From positions 26,950,375 to 27,014,374 of the forward strand of contig JANVCC010000022.1 of NCBI GenBank assembly GCA_025345505.1: DNA of 64,000 bases, written 5' to 3'. Both the position numbers and the translations under genes were made by a program. Under the pieces are notes generated by a model. The model was not told where the DNA came from. It ran no database searches and saw only the letters and a list, made by a program, of their open reading frames with translations. The number at the start of each line of letters is the position of its first letter. Positions within the stretch are counted from its first letter, which is position 1. This document shows, in pieces, positions 1-13,500 of the stretch. The stretch comes from Todiramphus chloris collaris (lineage: Eukaryota > Chordata > Aves > Coraciiformes > Alcedinidae).

Positions 1-1226
1 GGCACTGAGGCTGGAAGTTAATGTCTCAGTTCATAGGGTTGAGAGCACGATAGACTATCACAAACTGAGAACAGGCATTTTAATCACTGCATCAAGCAAC
101 AGTGCTGCTTTTGGCATTCTCAGTGTAACCTGCGCAGAGCTGTAATGGGAGTAAATAACAGATCCTAGAGTACCAGACTAAATGTGTCATGGAAGTAGCT
201 GTTGATTCATCTATAAGCAAAGTATCATGGGAGTTTCCCTTGTGAAAGTTGAAGCGGTTTAGAAAACACAAAAGGAAGTGTCCCCCAAAAGACCTATCTT
301 ACAGCCATTGTAAATATAAAAAGCCCCACACTGCATCTCGTATTTCTCAAGCTTAAGGTCCAAACAGGAAATGAAATTCTAAAATAGGAAAAGTACCAAA
401 AGCTTGAGAACCATGACTTAAAACAGCTTTTTATTTAAAACAGCTCAGTCCAGAATCAGTTTCTTACAAAATAAGAGCAGAAGTCCACACATGCCCCTCT
501 ATTCTCACCAATCGGTGGAAATTGGTCTCAAATCTTGACAAAAGCCATGCAGACTCCCGCTTCCTGAGCAGCCAGGCTTAACCCCTGTCAGTCAGCACAA
601 GCTTCACCTTTCATATGCCATGGAGCAGGTACTAAGATTTAGCAGATGAAGCCAGAGATCAGTGTGCTCATGCAGATGTGGGCCTAACAGTCCACACACA
701 CCTCGTGGCAGACAGTTATACTACTTAGTTTCAAGGTACTGACTGCTCCACAAAGACAAAATCCTGCATCTCCCCTCCCTTCCCCCACCTCTGCAATACA
801 TCAAGATCTGTCTGAATCTTTTCTCCTTGCTGCCAAAGTGAGCATCAGAGAGCCAGTTTGTGAGCGTCCCAAATAAGGGCCAAATTTTGCTAGTGAACTG
901 ACTCCTATAAAATACAGACAAAAAAAAAATCTTGCAGACAGAAAGCTGATCGTTATAAGCACTCTGTAGCTCCTGTTAGTTTTCACACCAGTTGTTCCTT
1001 GTGGACAGACAGCTACTATCTGCTTTTTAAAGAAAACAACCTCAGAAGCTGATGTGCTGAAACAAAGCAACATGCTACTTGCCCGTGGCCATTCAGTCAT
1101 CAGCAAAACCAGGACTGCAAAATATGCAGGCTACCAGGTGCTCACTGCTCTTCTGTCACACTGCCAGATTGCTTTCACATCCTCTGGGATGAAACGCACT
1201 AGAGAGAGAGAGAAAACTTGAAGTCT
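1..1226. other. 3' flank of SMARCAL1, nothing recognised
   Basis: Non-coding by inspection. Only short chance open frames without motifs, and no repeat family I recognise. It may include distal 3' UTR of SMARCAL1. Confidence 0.5.
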
Positions 1227-1279
1227 TTTATTTCTGAAAACTCAAAAAATAAAACTTGATTGCTTTTTTTTTTTTTATT
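1227..1279 (-). terminator. SMARCAL1: candidate SMARCAL1 polyadenylation signals
   Basis: Two minus-strand AATAAA hexamers lie 3' of the stop codon, at 1274-1279 (about 40 nt past the stop) and 1227-1232. If used, the 3' UTR would be only about 60-120 nt. A longer UTR ending beyond the left edge cannot be excluded. Confidence 0.45.
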
Positions 1280-1318
1280 AACAAAAACGTCTCATAGCCA
1301 CCATCTCTTTTTCTTTCA

Positions 1319-1528
1319 TCATTGCAGTATAAAGAACTCCTCGATACGCCGCTTTTTGGAGGGACTCGCTGAGCACATCTCTCGTTCTGTATCTTGCGAG
1401 GCACTGCCAGAGTCAAACTCAGAGCAAGCATCAGCTGCTTCCAAAAGCAAAACATCATCAGTGTCATCTCTGCTTTCAGAGAAGGTCCTCTGGAAAAGGT
1501 CGTAGATGGTCTTCTGTTTTGGATCTGT
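1319..1528 (-). CDS. SMARCAL1: SMARCAL1 coding exon 16 (C terminus and stop)
   Basis: 210 nt including TGA at 1319-1321, acceptor TTCTCAG|ACA. It starts [19 protein letters not shown], passes an acidic stretch, and ends [19 protein letters not shown] is a likely nuclear-localisation element. The tail after it is shorter than the mammalian one I remember (which ends ..DNWDSFTSPL). Confidence 0.93.
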   Translation of the reverse strand, partial: TDPKQKTIYDLFQRTFSESRDDTDDVLLLEAADACSEFDSGSASQDTEREMCSASPSKKRRIEEFFILQ

Positions 1529-4500
1529 CTGAGAAATTTGAACAGAAAGAATCTGCACACACATTGTCATACAAAAATGAAATGAGCAACAATCAGCGCA
1601 CACACGTATACATCATATTATATATATCATACATACATATATAGATACACATCTATCTCAGAGACATATATACACTATGGATGCTATCATGTCTCCTCAC
1701 ATGCAGTATGTTTGGGACCTCTTTGTGGAGAGTCCAAGTCAAGGCATGAATCCTGAGAGAAGCTGGAGAATCTGGTCAGTGGCATTAAAGGCAGGTGTAT
1801 GGTCAGCCTGCCAATCACCTGCCAACCTAGATGTACACAAGCCAGAGCACATTCAGCCTCTCTCCGTCCCCAAAGGGACAGACTCTTTCAGGTCAATTAC
1901 CTTAGGGCAGTAATTAGTGGATTCAGCTGTTTCGGAGAAATTGGTTTCTGAAAGACCAGCTTCCCCTAGCACTCTGATTTTCTCTTGAATCATTGGCCTA
2001 GGAGAGATAAACAGATATTACTGAAAGGAAGAAAATCCCAGGCAAGGACACCGTGTCATTTACTATGTGTAGATTAAAAAAACCCAAAAACAATGGGAAT
2101 ATAAAGGTGTCTTTTTTTACCAACGCTTGTTAGTTCCTTAACCTGTCCTGCTCTTGTTTATGATGACTGTATGGTCTCTTGGGATATCAATCTAATTTAA
2201 ATAAATAACAAAAAGAGGATTTCAGGCTATAAATATTTGGACAACACAAATAACCAATAGGGAAATGAGATGACTGAGGCAACACCAACAGTATGAAGTC
2301 AGAACAAGAAAATGCTGCTAAAGGGAGTTCAAATAGCCTGTGTGTTCAGTCTCCAAGGTAAGCAATGGCAATTGCCATCAACAGACACATCAGCAGTTCT
2401 GGGGTATCTCCTGAGGTACTGCAGGAATATGAATCCACCACTGGCTCAAGAGGCCAAGAGGTCCAAACTGCACCTGCAGACATGACACTCTGAAAGAAGC
2501 AAAGGCCAAAGTACATTTCAAGCATTTACCAAATAGCTTTCTCGTCTTGTTCTTTTCCTTGCCTTTTAAAAAGGATGCCACTGTCCTTCTTTGAAGAGAC
2601 ATATTTCCTTCCCATTAAGCATTAATGACTGCATGGACAGCATTTCACAAATAAAGGCAGAATTACTGTCATTAACTTCCCCTGAAACGTGGGCGATGCA
2701 TCAGTTTCCAGATCCCTGCATTGCAGGGTTATAATTATTTGCCATCATGATATTCTGGGAACTGCACAAGTTCACTTAGTTCACTCATTCCTTTAAATAA
2801 GGTAATAAAGATGTAATTTTGGACTTCAAATGAACCAGCTGGCGGGTAATTTCTTTCCATCTTTTGCAGGTCAGTTCCCTTGCAGTACTAAGATTCCTCC
2901 CCTTCCCCAGGATGTCAGGTTCCTCATTCCTAAGGCCACTGATGGCTCTTACTGCAGCCAAAAAGACTCAGACCACAACTCTCCAGAGGTGGGTCAGTAG
3001 CACTTCTTTAATCCACCTGAAAGGCTCACTGAAAAGAAAGAGGAAAGCAACAGTGCAGTCCTCCTCCAGAGCTCCCTGTTCAAGCACCCAGCAGCCAGAT
3101 TGCTCCTCAGACCTGATCCACAATACACTGAAGCATCTCCAGTGTCTGTTTGCTTGAAAGTACTCACCACATGGAAGTTCTAGGCTGTATCTAAGACAAT
3201 TCCTTCTCCTTATACAGAGGCTGTGAAGGTTTTAGATCCAACAGCTCTCACAGAATTTCTCCCAACAGCCCTTTCATTGTCAGATATCTACTTTTATTTC
3301 TCCTACTTGTCATCCACTTAGTTATGTCCACTGTGGCCAGGCCATGACACCAGCTCACAGCAGCCCTGATTGACAGCAATCACTCCTCCCCTCACAGGCT
3401 GTGGAAGTGAGCTCTAACATTAAGCACCTTACAACACATATGTGACAAACAGTGAGAACAGGTGGCTAGAGAACCAAAGTGTCTTTCTCACTTCCTACCA
3501 TAAGTAGTCATCTGCTGTGCCTTTAGCCACCAGGTAGTGAACGTTAACAGAGCTGGTCTGTCCAATTCGATGTGCCCGATCTTCTGCTTGGATCAAAATC
3601 TTTATATAAAAACATGACAGAAAATAAAGTGAGACATTTAACAAATAGCATAAGCACCAGAGAACAGGGAAATCTTGTTGCTTGTGCTTGGCAACTATTT
3701 TTTATCTGGATCCTGTTAACACTTCCACAGACTAAGCCAAGAATTCATCTAGTGCACCAGGTTACCAAAAAGCACCGAGCAGTTTTCAGAAGCAGAGGGT
3801 CAGCACTGAATATGGACCCTTTTGGGTATGGGCCGGGCAAGCAGCTGAGAGCATTGTCAAATCAATAAACACAAGCATGTGTGCCTTTCACGCCATCATC
3901 TACAGCAAGTCCCCTGCCCATTACGTCTCCTCCTAAGTGCCAACCTTTCTGCTCTCCAGGGACCATCCAACCCCTGTCCCCTCAAAGACACATACCCCTG
4001 GGTTCCAGAAGAGCTCTGCAAACACCACCAGGTCTGCAGCGGACAATGTCAGGCCCATGTTTGCAGCAGTGAGGGACAGGACGGCCACAACCTGCTTCTC
4101 CAAGAACTGGAACTTCTGGCAGAGGGACTGCCGCTCGGCTGAAGGCGTGGAGCCATCAATGCGAATGTATTCAACGTGCTGTGAAGAGGCAGAAGATACT
4201 TTTTAGAGGCCTTACGTCCACATCCTTCCCATATCCTCCTTCCACGTTTTAGCGGATTCTGCTTCCCTTCCCCACAGCAGAACCAGGAAAGTAAAAAGGC
4301 AATAGTGTTTTTAAGACCTTTCTTCATTTTTAAGGCAGAAGCACTGTGGCTCAGCATATATAAGGTACCTCCTCTCTGTTCACACAATGCATGATTTGCT
4401 TGTATGTCTGTTGCTCCAGTCCTGAGCAACAGGAAGGACAGCAGCAAGCTGGCAACTCAAGTACACTGGAAAGGCAACTGGCTTAATATGAGGCCAAACA

Positions 4501-7500
4501 CTGTGTGCTGATGTTACAGCTGCCACAGTCTACACAACCTCCCTTAGTCTTCCAACACATCTCAGCTGCTCTGTAGTAGGCTCAGGAGAGGCAATGACAA
4601 ACCTGGGTCATGCAGGGCCATAACTTCAGTGTCCAGTCTCTTTGCTTGGCTGGAGGATGCTGCCAAAGAGGCAGGAAAATCACCACTGCCACTGTGGTTT
4701 ATGGTTTAGAATATTAACTTAAACTATCCTTCACACTGTCGCAGTACAATCCAGAACCCCAGAACTCTTCAGGGGCATCCACGGAAGTCTCACATGAATA
4801 GTTAGCCAAACACTTTTGAAGCCAGGGAGATTGGCAGGTCTATTAAGTCTCCCTACCATATCCCAGTTCAAAAAATTTGAGAGTGCCACAGAGATAAAGG
4901 CAGGCAGTCATAGCTGGACTTGGGTTGTTACATTGTTCCTCTGAGAGGAAAGCCTGGAGCACAAAGCAGAGATGGCCATGCAGGGTAACACTCCTCCAAG
5001 AATTCACAAGCTCCAGGGCAGAAGATGGAGAATAAAGAACATTCAATACCACAAAAGCCATTCAGCTAGTACAAAGTACATTCTCTGAGGCATTTACTCT
5101 GACAGCTCAGCTCCCTCAATGAAGGGCACATTCAGAAACACAGCAAGCAGAAATTATCTCTGCCACTAACCTTCATAAAGTATCTGACCAGCCATAACTC
5201 TGGGGAGCTCTTAAACAGCTTTGAAGCTGGCATAGTGATAGAGTTAAGACAACTCAGTCAAGTACTTACTTTCTTCTCCAGCTCTGCAACTACTGCATCC
5301 AGCACTATCTTGTGATGAGCAAACACCAGAAATTTATGATTCCCACTTTCCAGTAGCTCCAGGATGTATTCCCTACATGAAAGAGGAAGAAAACCTCAAC
5401 CCTTTTAAAATTCTGAGTTGAGAGAATACAGGCTTTGCTCACAACAAATTTAAAAATACTGCTCGTCTACACACAGAAACTAGGAAACAGGCTAGCATGA
5501 AATAGCTGCAGTGAAATGCAAGTAGCAAGTCAAGTCTCCAACAGATTAAAAAAAAAAAAAAAAAAAAGACATTTTTCTTCACTGCAGCTGGTCAGTTACC
5601 TACGTTGATACTTGGGTTCATTGTATTTTAATTGAAACCTGAAACCCCAGACCAATCACGTGGATTCATCTATACTTATTTGATGATCTCATTCACCCTT
5701 CTGTATTTTTAACTTTTACACAAACATTACAAATATCCTCCCTATAGGTACTTAGGATTGGACTTATTTTAGGAGGCAAGGTCTCTAAACACATGGATCA
5801 GAGTATCCTAAAAGTAGGTTTTCTTGCAAGGGTTCATGTTGACAATTTACTACAGCCTAACTATCTAAATACATCAGTTATTTCCAGGAATTATCCATAT
5901 GCATATAGGCTAATGATCAATGAAAGGTAACCAGACAACTTTTAAACAGAGTTAAAGTTTCATGAAATTAATGAAAACAGCTGGCTTTTGCCATGGACTA
6001 ATAGCAGAGCTACAGAACTCATTTCTATATAGTAACCTGCATTACCATCAGGTCAACTGGAGCCTGAAAAATACCTACAAGCCTAAAATCTGTAACTAAG
6101 TTTAGCAACAGCTATGAAGATGGATGATACAAATGTCATATTTTCTTTGGAATAGCAAAGTTGTTGTCAAGATCAGGAATACCAAGGTCTTTGCTAAATA
6201 CAACACAGTTTAGGTCAGCAGCAACTGTCAGAAAACACCAGGCAGGATTTCCAGTGCTGTATTAAGATGTATCGGTGCTTTGCAGACAGCTCACAGGGTC
6301 TGTGGTGTTCAGATCCCAATTACATGACAACATTTAACAAAGAAATCTGTGAGAGGAGTGGGATTTCTGGATTTTAAAACAAAATATCAAAGCCAACATT
6401 CAGCGTAGCAAGCAAATGCCAACGCATGGCAATTATTTTGTATCTCATTCCCATATTCCTTTTAACAAATGGCCGGTCATTTCAATGGAAGCAAGGGAAG
6501 ACACTCTCCAAGGATAAGACATGAGAGGTACTGTTTACCATTAACTAGATGGTCCTGTACATTATCTGCTTGTAATAAGTGATATTTTAAATGTTACTAA
6601 ACTAAAACAAAAAAAAAACCCCAACAAAAAACCCAGATTAGTTCCTACCAGACAGTCAAGTAAACAGCACTTCATGGTTTTATATTCAGTTCACATTTGC
6701 AACTGAAATAAAAGGAAGAAAGTCTTCTAAATGTTCACTAACATAAGAGGAAGAAACTTCTACAGAAATGAGCACTGGGACTCTGAAGTGCAGCTCTGTG
6801 CCAAACAGCTGAATTCTGCAGCAAGGTCTGAGACTGTGGAATCACACCATGCACATCAGCTGGTCCCTACATTCAGAGGGCTGCAGAAAAGTAAACTGCT
6901 CTCATGTTATTAGCATACTACTTATTAAAAAGTCAAGCTATATGACCTAAAGCAACTCCTTTGCAGTCTCAGTAGAAAGACTGAAGATGAAAGGTCACCA
7001 AAAGTCACAGAAGGTAATTATTCCTAGGGAAGACAGAGTTAAAAGTATGCCTGTGATAGAAAACTTTGGCTACTGAGGTCCCAAGTGAGCTCTGTGGAAG
7101 AGCCAAGAACTTCAGTACGGGCTGCGACATCCTTAGGGCCTACTACAGTTGAAGCTCAGTCCATCTCATAAGCTTTTTGGCTCAGGATTCCTGCTGCAGC
7201 AGGACTGCAGTATTTGTTTTCTCTAATTCTGTTGGTACTTTTAGTTTCACTACTCCCCCTCTCCTTAAATTGAAATAGGGTCTGGACCAAGGAACTTGAT
7301 CCAAGTCCCAAACACCAAGGAATTTTAGATGGTTCAAATGACAGTTTAGATCTATATCTGGAATGAAATCACAAGACTTATTCAGCCTAGGAACTCAGAG
7401 AAGGAAAACGCTTAGTGCATTGTAATTAAAATCAATTTTTTCTAAGCTGGCTTGAGGCTATGCTTCATGTCCCTGCAGTGTTATCTCTAAGGCACTGCTT

Positions 7501-10500
7501 TCCTGTTCTCAACGGAAAAACACATTTTACTAGAGGAGAATGAAGCAATGACATGCAGCTTACACGACCGAGTGGATTTTAGCTTCTGCTGTTCTGCTGT
7601 AGAACTGGAGAAGAGCTTCCTTCTCCTGTTGTTTCTGTGGAGGGAAAGATAAATAAATGTAAGTCTCAGAAATGCCTTTTCTCCTTCTTGATTACAGATC
7701 TCGGATGTCTGCTGCTGCAAATAAATGTTTTGTTAAGAAAAAATAAGCCTAAAAATGCACAACAAAAGGGGACTGGAGGGGGAATTCTCCTACTCACCAC
7801 CGGCTATGGCAGATACTCACACACTCCTATTTCTGACACCTCCCTTCCTACCTCCTACTCAACTCCTACAAGCTGGATGACAAGCATATCACAAACACAG
7901 TTTTAGTTTAGAAAGCATTTCCCAACTAAAACGGCAAGGAAAAAGCCATAAATTCTTAAAGAATGGTATTGGCAACCTAGGAGGCTAGAACACGCATTTG
8001 CTATCCATACAATACAAACTAACAAAAAAGCAAAAATAAAGTCTTCACATTTCTGACATCTTCTCTGTTCACAATGCAGCTTCAACAAGGTTGTGTTTGT
8101 AGAGTGAACGGGATTACAAGGCAACACAGAAGAGTAAGTACAGAGGCAGAAGTACAAAAGACAATTAGCAAGGACTAAAAAGTAGAAGAGAGAGAGAAGA
8201 AATGGAATTTCACACAGAGGGAGAAAGTAGACCATTTAAATGAAAAGGAAGAAAGGCTGTTTTGATTGTATTGTACGTTCATTTAAAACTGTGCCTTCAA
8301 CAGCCTTTCACTGCACCTTCATGATATGTGGCTCTGACCTTCCTTGAAACTCGGGGTACTGATGTGTTTAAACAAAGGTACCCGAAATACCAATGGCTCA
8401 TCATGAAAATAGTTTCCGACTTACATTTTTATATCCTTTGGCCATCTTCTTTGCTTCAGCTGCCAAGACAGCTTTGGTCTTTGCACTTATGCCTTCAGGA
8501 GCCACCACAACCATTTTGCGTTGCTTTGCTGGAAGCTGGGAAAGCACATCTGATTTCAGCCGTCGGATCATGATGGACTCTTCCAGCAAAATTTTCAGTT
8601 CTGTTAAGTTGGATGATCCAGAGTAGTCCCAACCCCACGGCATCTGGGAAAGATCAAAGCAGGTATCAGCATCAGACTTAGAAGAGACTGTCTGCAGGTG
8701 ATCCAAGAGTAGAATAAATGTTCATGGAAACTGGACAAGGCGAGAACTTAATGGCCAGTAGGAAGAGATACTTGACGAAAAATGGCAGTAAGATAGAATT
8801 ACACAAACCAATCCACTCAACACAAGAAGGTAACTTGTCAACTTCCCTTTTTCCTGTCTACAAGTGTTCAGGAAGGTGCAGAGAAGGAAGACTCCGCAGA
8901 AAGGTAGGGATCCGTACCACAGCGCTGTGCCTTGGTATTCATCCTCATGCAGCAAGGTGTTTCTGCTCTCCATCTGCAGCTTTGGGCAGGCCAACAGAAT
9001 TCACTGCAGTTCCATGCACACACATTTTCCTCAGCTTCAAGCAAATAGACAGAAATCTTCTCTAGAAGCATGAGGACAAACATCCCTAACCCAAATGCCT
9101 TCACAGAGATGTTACACTTGTCTGACTTGCCTAGTAAATGCTAGGTCAAAATTGCCTGTTTTCTGCTGTGCCCTGTCTCTTGATCCACTTCCTGACATAC
9201 TGTTTCTGCCACTACTCTGTTTGGCTCAGACTCGAGCAAACCTTAAATAAATTGTGTCCCAAAATACATCACTCCAAGCATTGTCTCTTCAAAGGATCAT
9301 CACTCTGAAGCTCCTCTGAACAAACCCTCCGTTTACTCCTTGAAGCACTCGCCTCTGAACCTGCCCTGTCCTCCAAGATCAGACAATACGTATCTGTTCA
9401 ATTAATCTCAGCTCATCACTTCACCTACTAGTAACCCCACAGCCTATCGTTTGTTCTCTGGAAAGAACTACTAAGCTGACAAGCAGTGGCAGCAAAATTG
9501 GTATATCTCCCAAAATAAATATCTTTAAACAACTTTCATTTGGAGAGGAGACCAATAAGGTTTTATGATGAAGTAAAAGAGGTACCTTTCAGCCGAAGCT
9601 TTACAAGTAAATGTATGAAATACAGCTACAGTAACACTGAAAACCAAGGCAGGGCAGCAGGGAAATCTTCCTCACATCTCTAATTCTAAGTCTTACTGAC
9701 AGTATCAGAAAAAAAGAAAAAAACAATACCAAAACCAAACAAACAAAAACAACAGCAAAAAAAGTCAAAAATACAGCTTCTGTCCTTGGAACAATCACCC
9801 AAAGTAACACTCTACATATATATACATACAGCCTCCTGAAATTCATATAATGGAGATGTGGGGAGCCCCAGCACCAATCCCTTTGATCTGCTGCTCCATT
9901 CTTACTGTGCCACATTAACTGCTAAAATAGACTTAAACTTAGAAATCTATACATCATGAGGTTAGCTACGTTACTGACTGAATTAAGAGATGGTGCTTTG
10001 ACACAACAGGGATGAGAACATGTTATGAGACAGAAAGAGGAGGAATCAAACACCTTACAGGCAATTAAGACCCTTCTGATATCTGGAAGTGAACATTTCT
10101 ATTTCAGATTGAGAAGTATGAGAATCTGCACTTCTATTGCCGTGTTGTACTGATGTGAAGCATTAACTGACTTCAGAGTCTGGCACTTATGACCATGATT
10201 AAAACTCATTTGACAAATGATTCCTACGTAATTATGGCATCATACAGTTGGTTCATTAAAGCAGTAAACAATTCAAACCTACCCTAGACACAAGGACAGT
10301 CAGGATCCTGTAGAGTTAAAACTTTGGCTCTGACAAGCAGCGCAGTGGTATATGGCCAGAGATAAGAAGTCCACCTGGATCTAAGCCAAGCCCTCAAAAA
10401 GCCAACATGGGTATTACTGCTCTGCTTCCCTGAAACCAGGAGTGCAATGCAGATACATCCCTCGGGTCTGTCAAAAGCTGTCTCAGTTAGCTTTAGGCAT

Positions 10501-13500
10501 GCTTTGTCCCCCCCTTTCTGCATTTCTTCAGGCTCTGTGGACCCAGCAGAGTAGATGTATAGAACCAAGAAGGACCCACCTTGTGCTGTACTCAGCCTCA
10601 TAAGCCCTCTGCCCACACTGCTGAGTTCACTGGTAGCTAAGTAGCAGGGATCAACGCTGCCTAGACATGTGAGCAAGACCTGCTTGGGGCCTGGACAGTC
10701 TCCACAGGCTACTTCATTCTACTCATACAGCCCCTGTTTTTCCACTTTCCACTTCCATAACAAGCAAGTAATGCATACATTTTGTGTCCACGTAGCACAA
10801 TTCATTTCAGAAACGTAACATCATCATAACTGAAAGAACAAGGCACAAACAGAGCCAGTATACTATCTACTGTCATATTAAAAAGCATATAGAGGGAGAA
10901 TGCATACAGTATGTTCAGGGTACTACATTTCTTTTACGGTGACTGTTGCTGGAACAAGTTGCACATGAAGAAACCTGATAGTTCTGTGTTACACCTATCT
11001 AGTCATAAAAAAAAGATTACTACTTTTCAAGATATTAAAATATAGTTTAGTATATCCTATTGTGGAAAAGAATAGAGAAAAAAAGGACATTTATTTTGCC
11101 AAAATGCCCATCTGGCTTTGATCCATAACATTCCAGAACAAATGCTTCCAACTGTAATTTCCTTACCAAAGTGCTACAGCATCTTACATGAGTCAGTAAA
11201 CTTATTACAGTGCTAGCAGAAGCTGCCAAACTCTTACAAATTCAGAGCAGATAGAAATTATTTAATATTTGCCAACATCACCCAGTTTGAAAAATTAATT
11301 CACAGCATGTATTTTGGGAAACAGACTTTAGATATTTTGTAAATAAGCAGGTGACATTTCAGTTGCTGCATTTTTAAGAGTACAGATGCTGGAAGGCTGA
11401 ATTACAAAATGATACACTTATTTTATATCTTTTCTAATCACATCTGCCAGATATTTGCAATTTTCTGCCATAATATCTATTATCTTCAAATAGAAGCTAG
11501 TCAGGTTTTAGTTTTGTATTGAATGGTTCAGGTTTGTCAATTTTTCTTTAATCTTATAATGCAATCAGATGTATTATTAATATCAAAACATCTTTACATA
11601 GCACCTTTCATCCTGACAGATCTCCAAAATCCTTGCAAAACCTCTCTGGGTCTGAGCAGTTCCATTCCCACTTGTAATGCTGCCCTTTTAGGACAGAAAG
11701 AACCACCTATTTAAGTAATGACAGCAAAAGTACCACGCCAGTTCTTCAGAGAGGATGTAACTGCTAACGCGAGCTCAAGTTAGAGCTGCAAAAAGGAACA
11801 TAAAGGTCATACTACAGTCATGAGGGAACAACTACAGTCATCAAAACACCTTTTAATTTACTCATTGCTGAGTGGATCTTCAGCAACCCAATATTCAGCA
11901 GTCCCATTTCTCCCTCTAATACTATTTGTAACCCTTCATTTCCAGCAGCTCCACTTCTTCTCTAAGCAAAATTCTTTCTAGGTTCACTCCATCATTTACC
12001 AACATGAACTGCAGCAAAACGTCCCCGGTGAGCATGCACTGAGAGGGGACCAGTAACATTCATCTGTCTAGCAGAGGCAGGTCAAATGGAGAAACAAAAT
12101 TATACTAGATACCCTGCAGAAGCTTTGAAGGGCAGCTGATATAGACTGCGCTGATGACCTCTACGCTGAGTTCCATTGTAGGCTGAAAATTCATTCACAC
12201 AGAATACACTGTTACAACCTGAATCGTGTAAAACAATTTTATTTCTTTTATCCAGTTCAACATCTTACCTGAGGTCCATACACCTCGTAATTGAAGCAAC
12301 AGCTAGTCACTAAGAACTTTACCCTCAAAGGGTTTATGAAACTCCAAAACTATTTGGACTTACACACTGCAATTTAACTTTCCTTTTTACTACAGAAAAC
12401 CAATGAGGTTAAACTGCATCTCTTCATTTCCCTCTAGGAAGCATTCTGGACATTTCATTCCATGGACATGTCCATTCTAGATACATTCTGGACACATTCA
12501 GACAGAAATCTTTCAAGAAAGATAATGAAGCTCAGCAGAGGACATGGCCCTCTCCCTATATACGATCCCTACTATGGATGGGAAAAGCAGTAAGTTTATC
12601 CTCTGCTAACATGAATGCTGTCATCTTCCAGAACTCAAGCGCTGTCTCGGTGATTTTGTATGCTAATGGCCTTACTTCAATCAATGGCATCAGCAGATGA
12701 TTACCACAGCCAATGAATTGAATATTTCAATGTACACAGAACTCCTCTACACTGGCTATGGAAGTAAGAATGGGCATTCAGATGTAGAAAAAAAGGCACT
12801 TGAGAACTTTATATGAGACTGAAATATAAATCATCTTGATGGAAACTTGGCATTGTATGCTACCCCAAACAGAGAAAAGAAAACAAACACAAACCATCTA
12901 TGAAGAGCTATAACTATTTTTATGGCATACACTGATGATGCTTCAGTTCTTCTACAAATGTTTTTGCATGTTGAAATGGTCATTTGGTGTTTCCAACCAT
13001 TCTGCTGAAGATTGGTGCCTAGTCTTACAGAAAATGAGGCACAGGAAATGAAATGGATTACTTGAGAACAAAGCAAAGCAAACAAGCTCACGTACTACAG
13101 GTTATGCTCACACTGCCAGGACACATGCTAACAGGAACATACGTGTTCTGGAGAAACTGGAAGGCAAGGCAGATTAGAGGGCTCTTGTTCTACAGTAAAA
13201 CTTGGGGGATCTTTGGTTCCCCTTTTTTCTGTCTATGGAACCAGCACAGAAGATCTGAGATCTGAGCCTTGTACAACAGGCTGCAGTAAGAGCTCTTCGC
13301 AGTGTGTGTTCCAACACCCAGAGCAGATCTAGAGATGGCAAATCCAAGCATAGCTGTGCTGCCCATGCATTAAAAGCGACACCTGCCATCACGGCTGCAA
13401 ATGCTCGCTCCCTACAAAGCCAAGATCTTGCAGTGGTTGGACTCAATGACTCTGCTGAAACCAGCAGCTGGCAGAGATAAAAGAAGTTACTTATTTTCAA

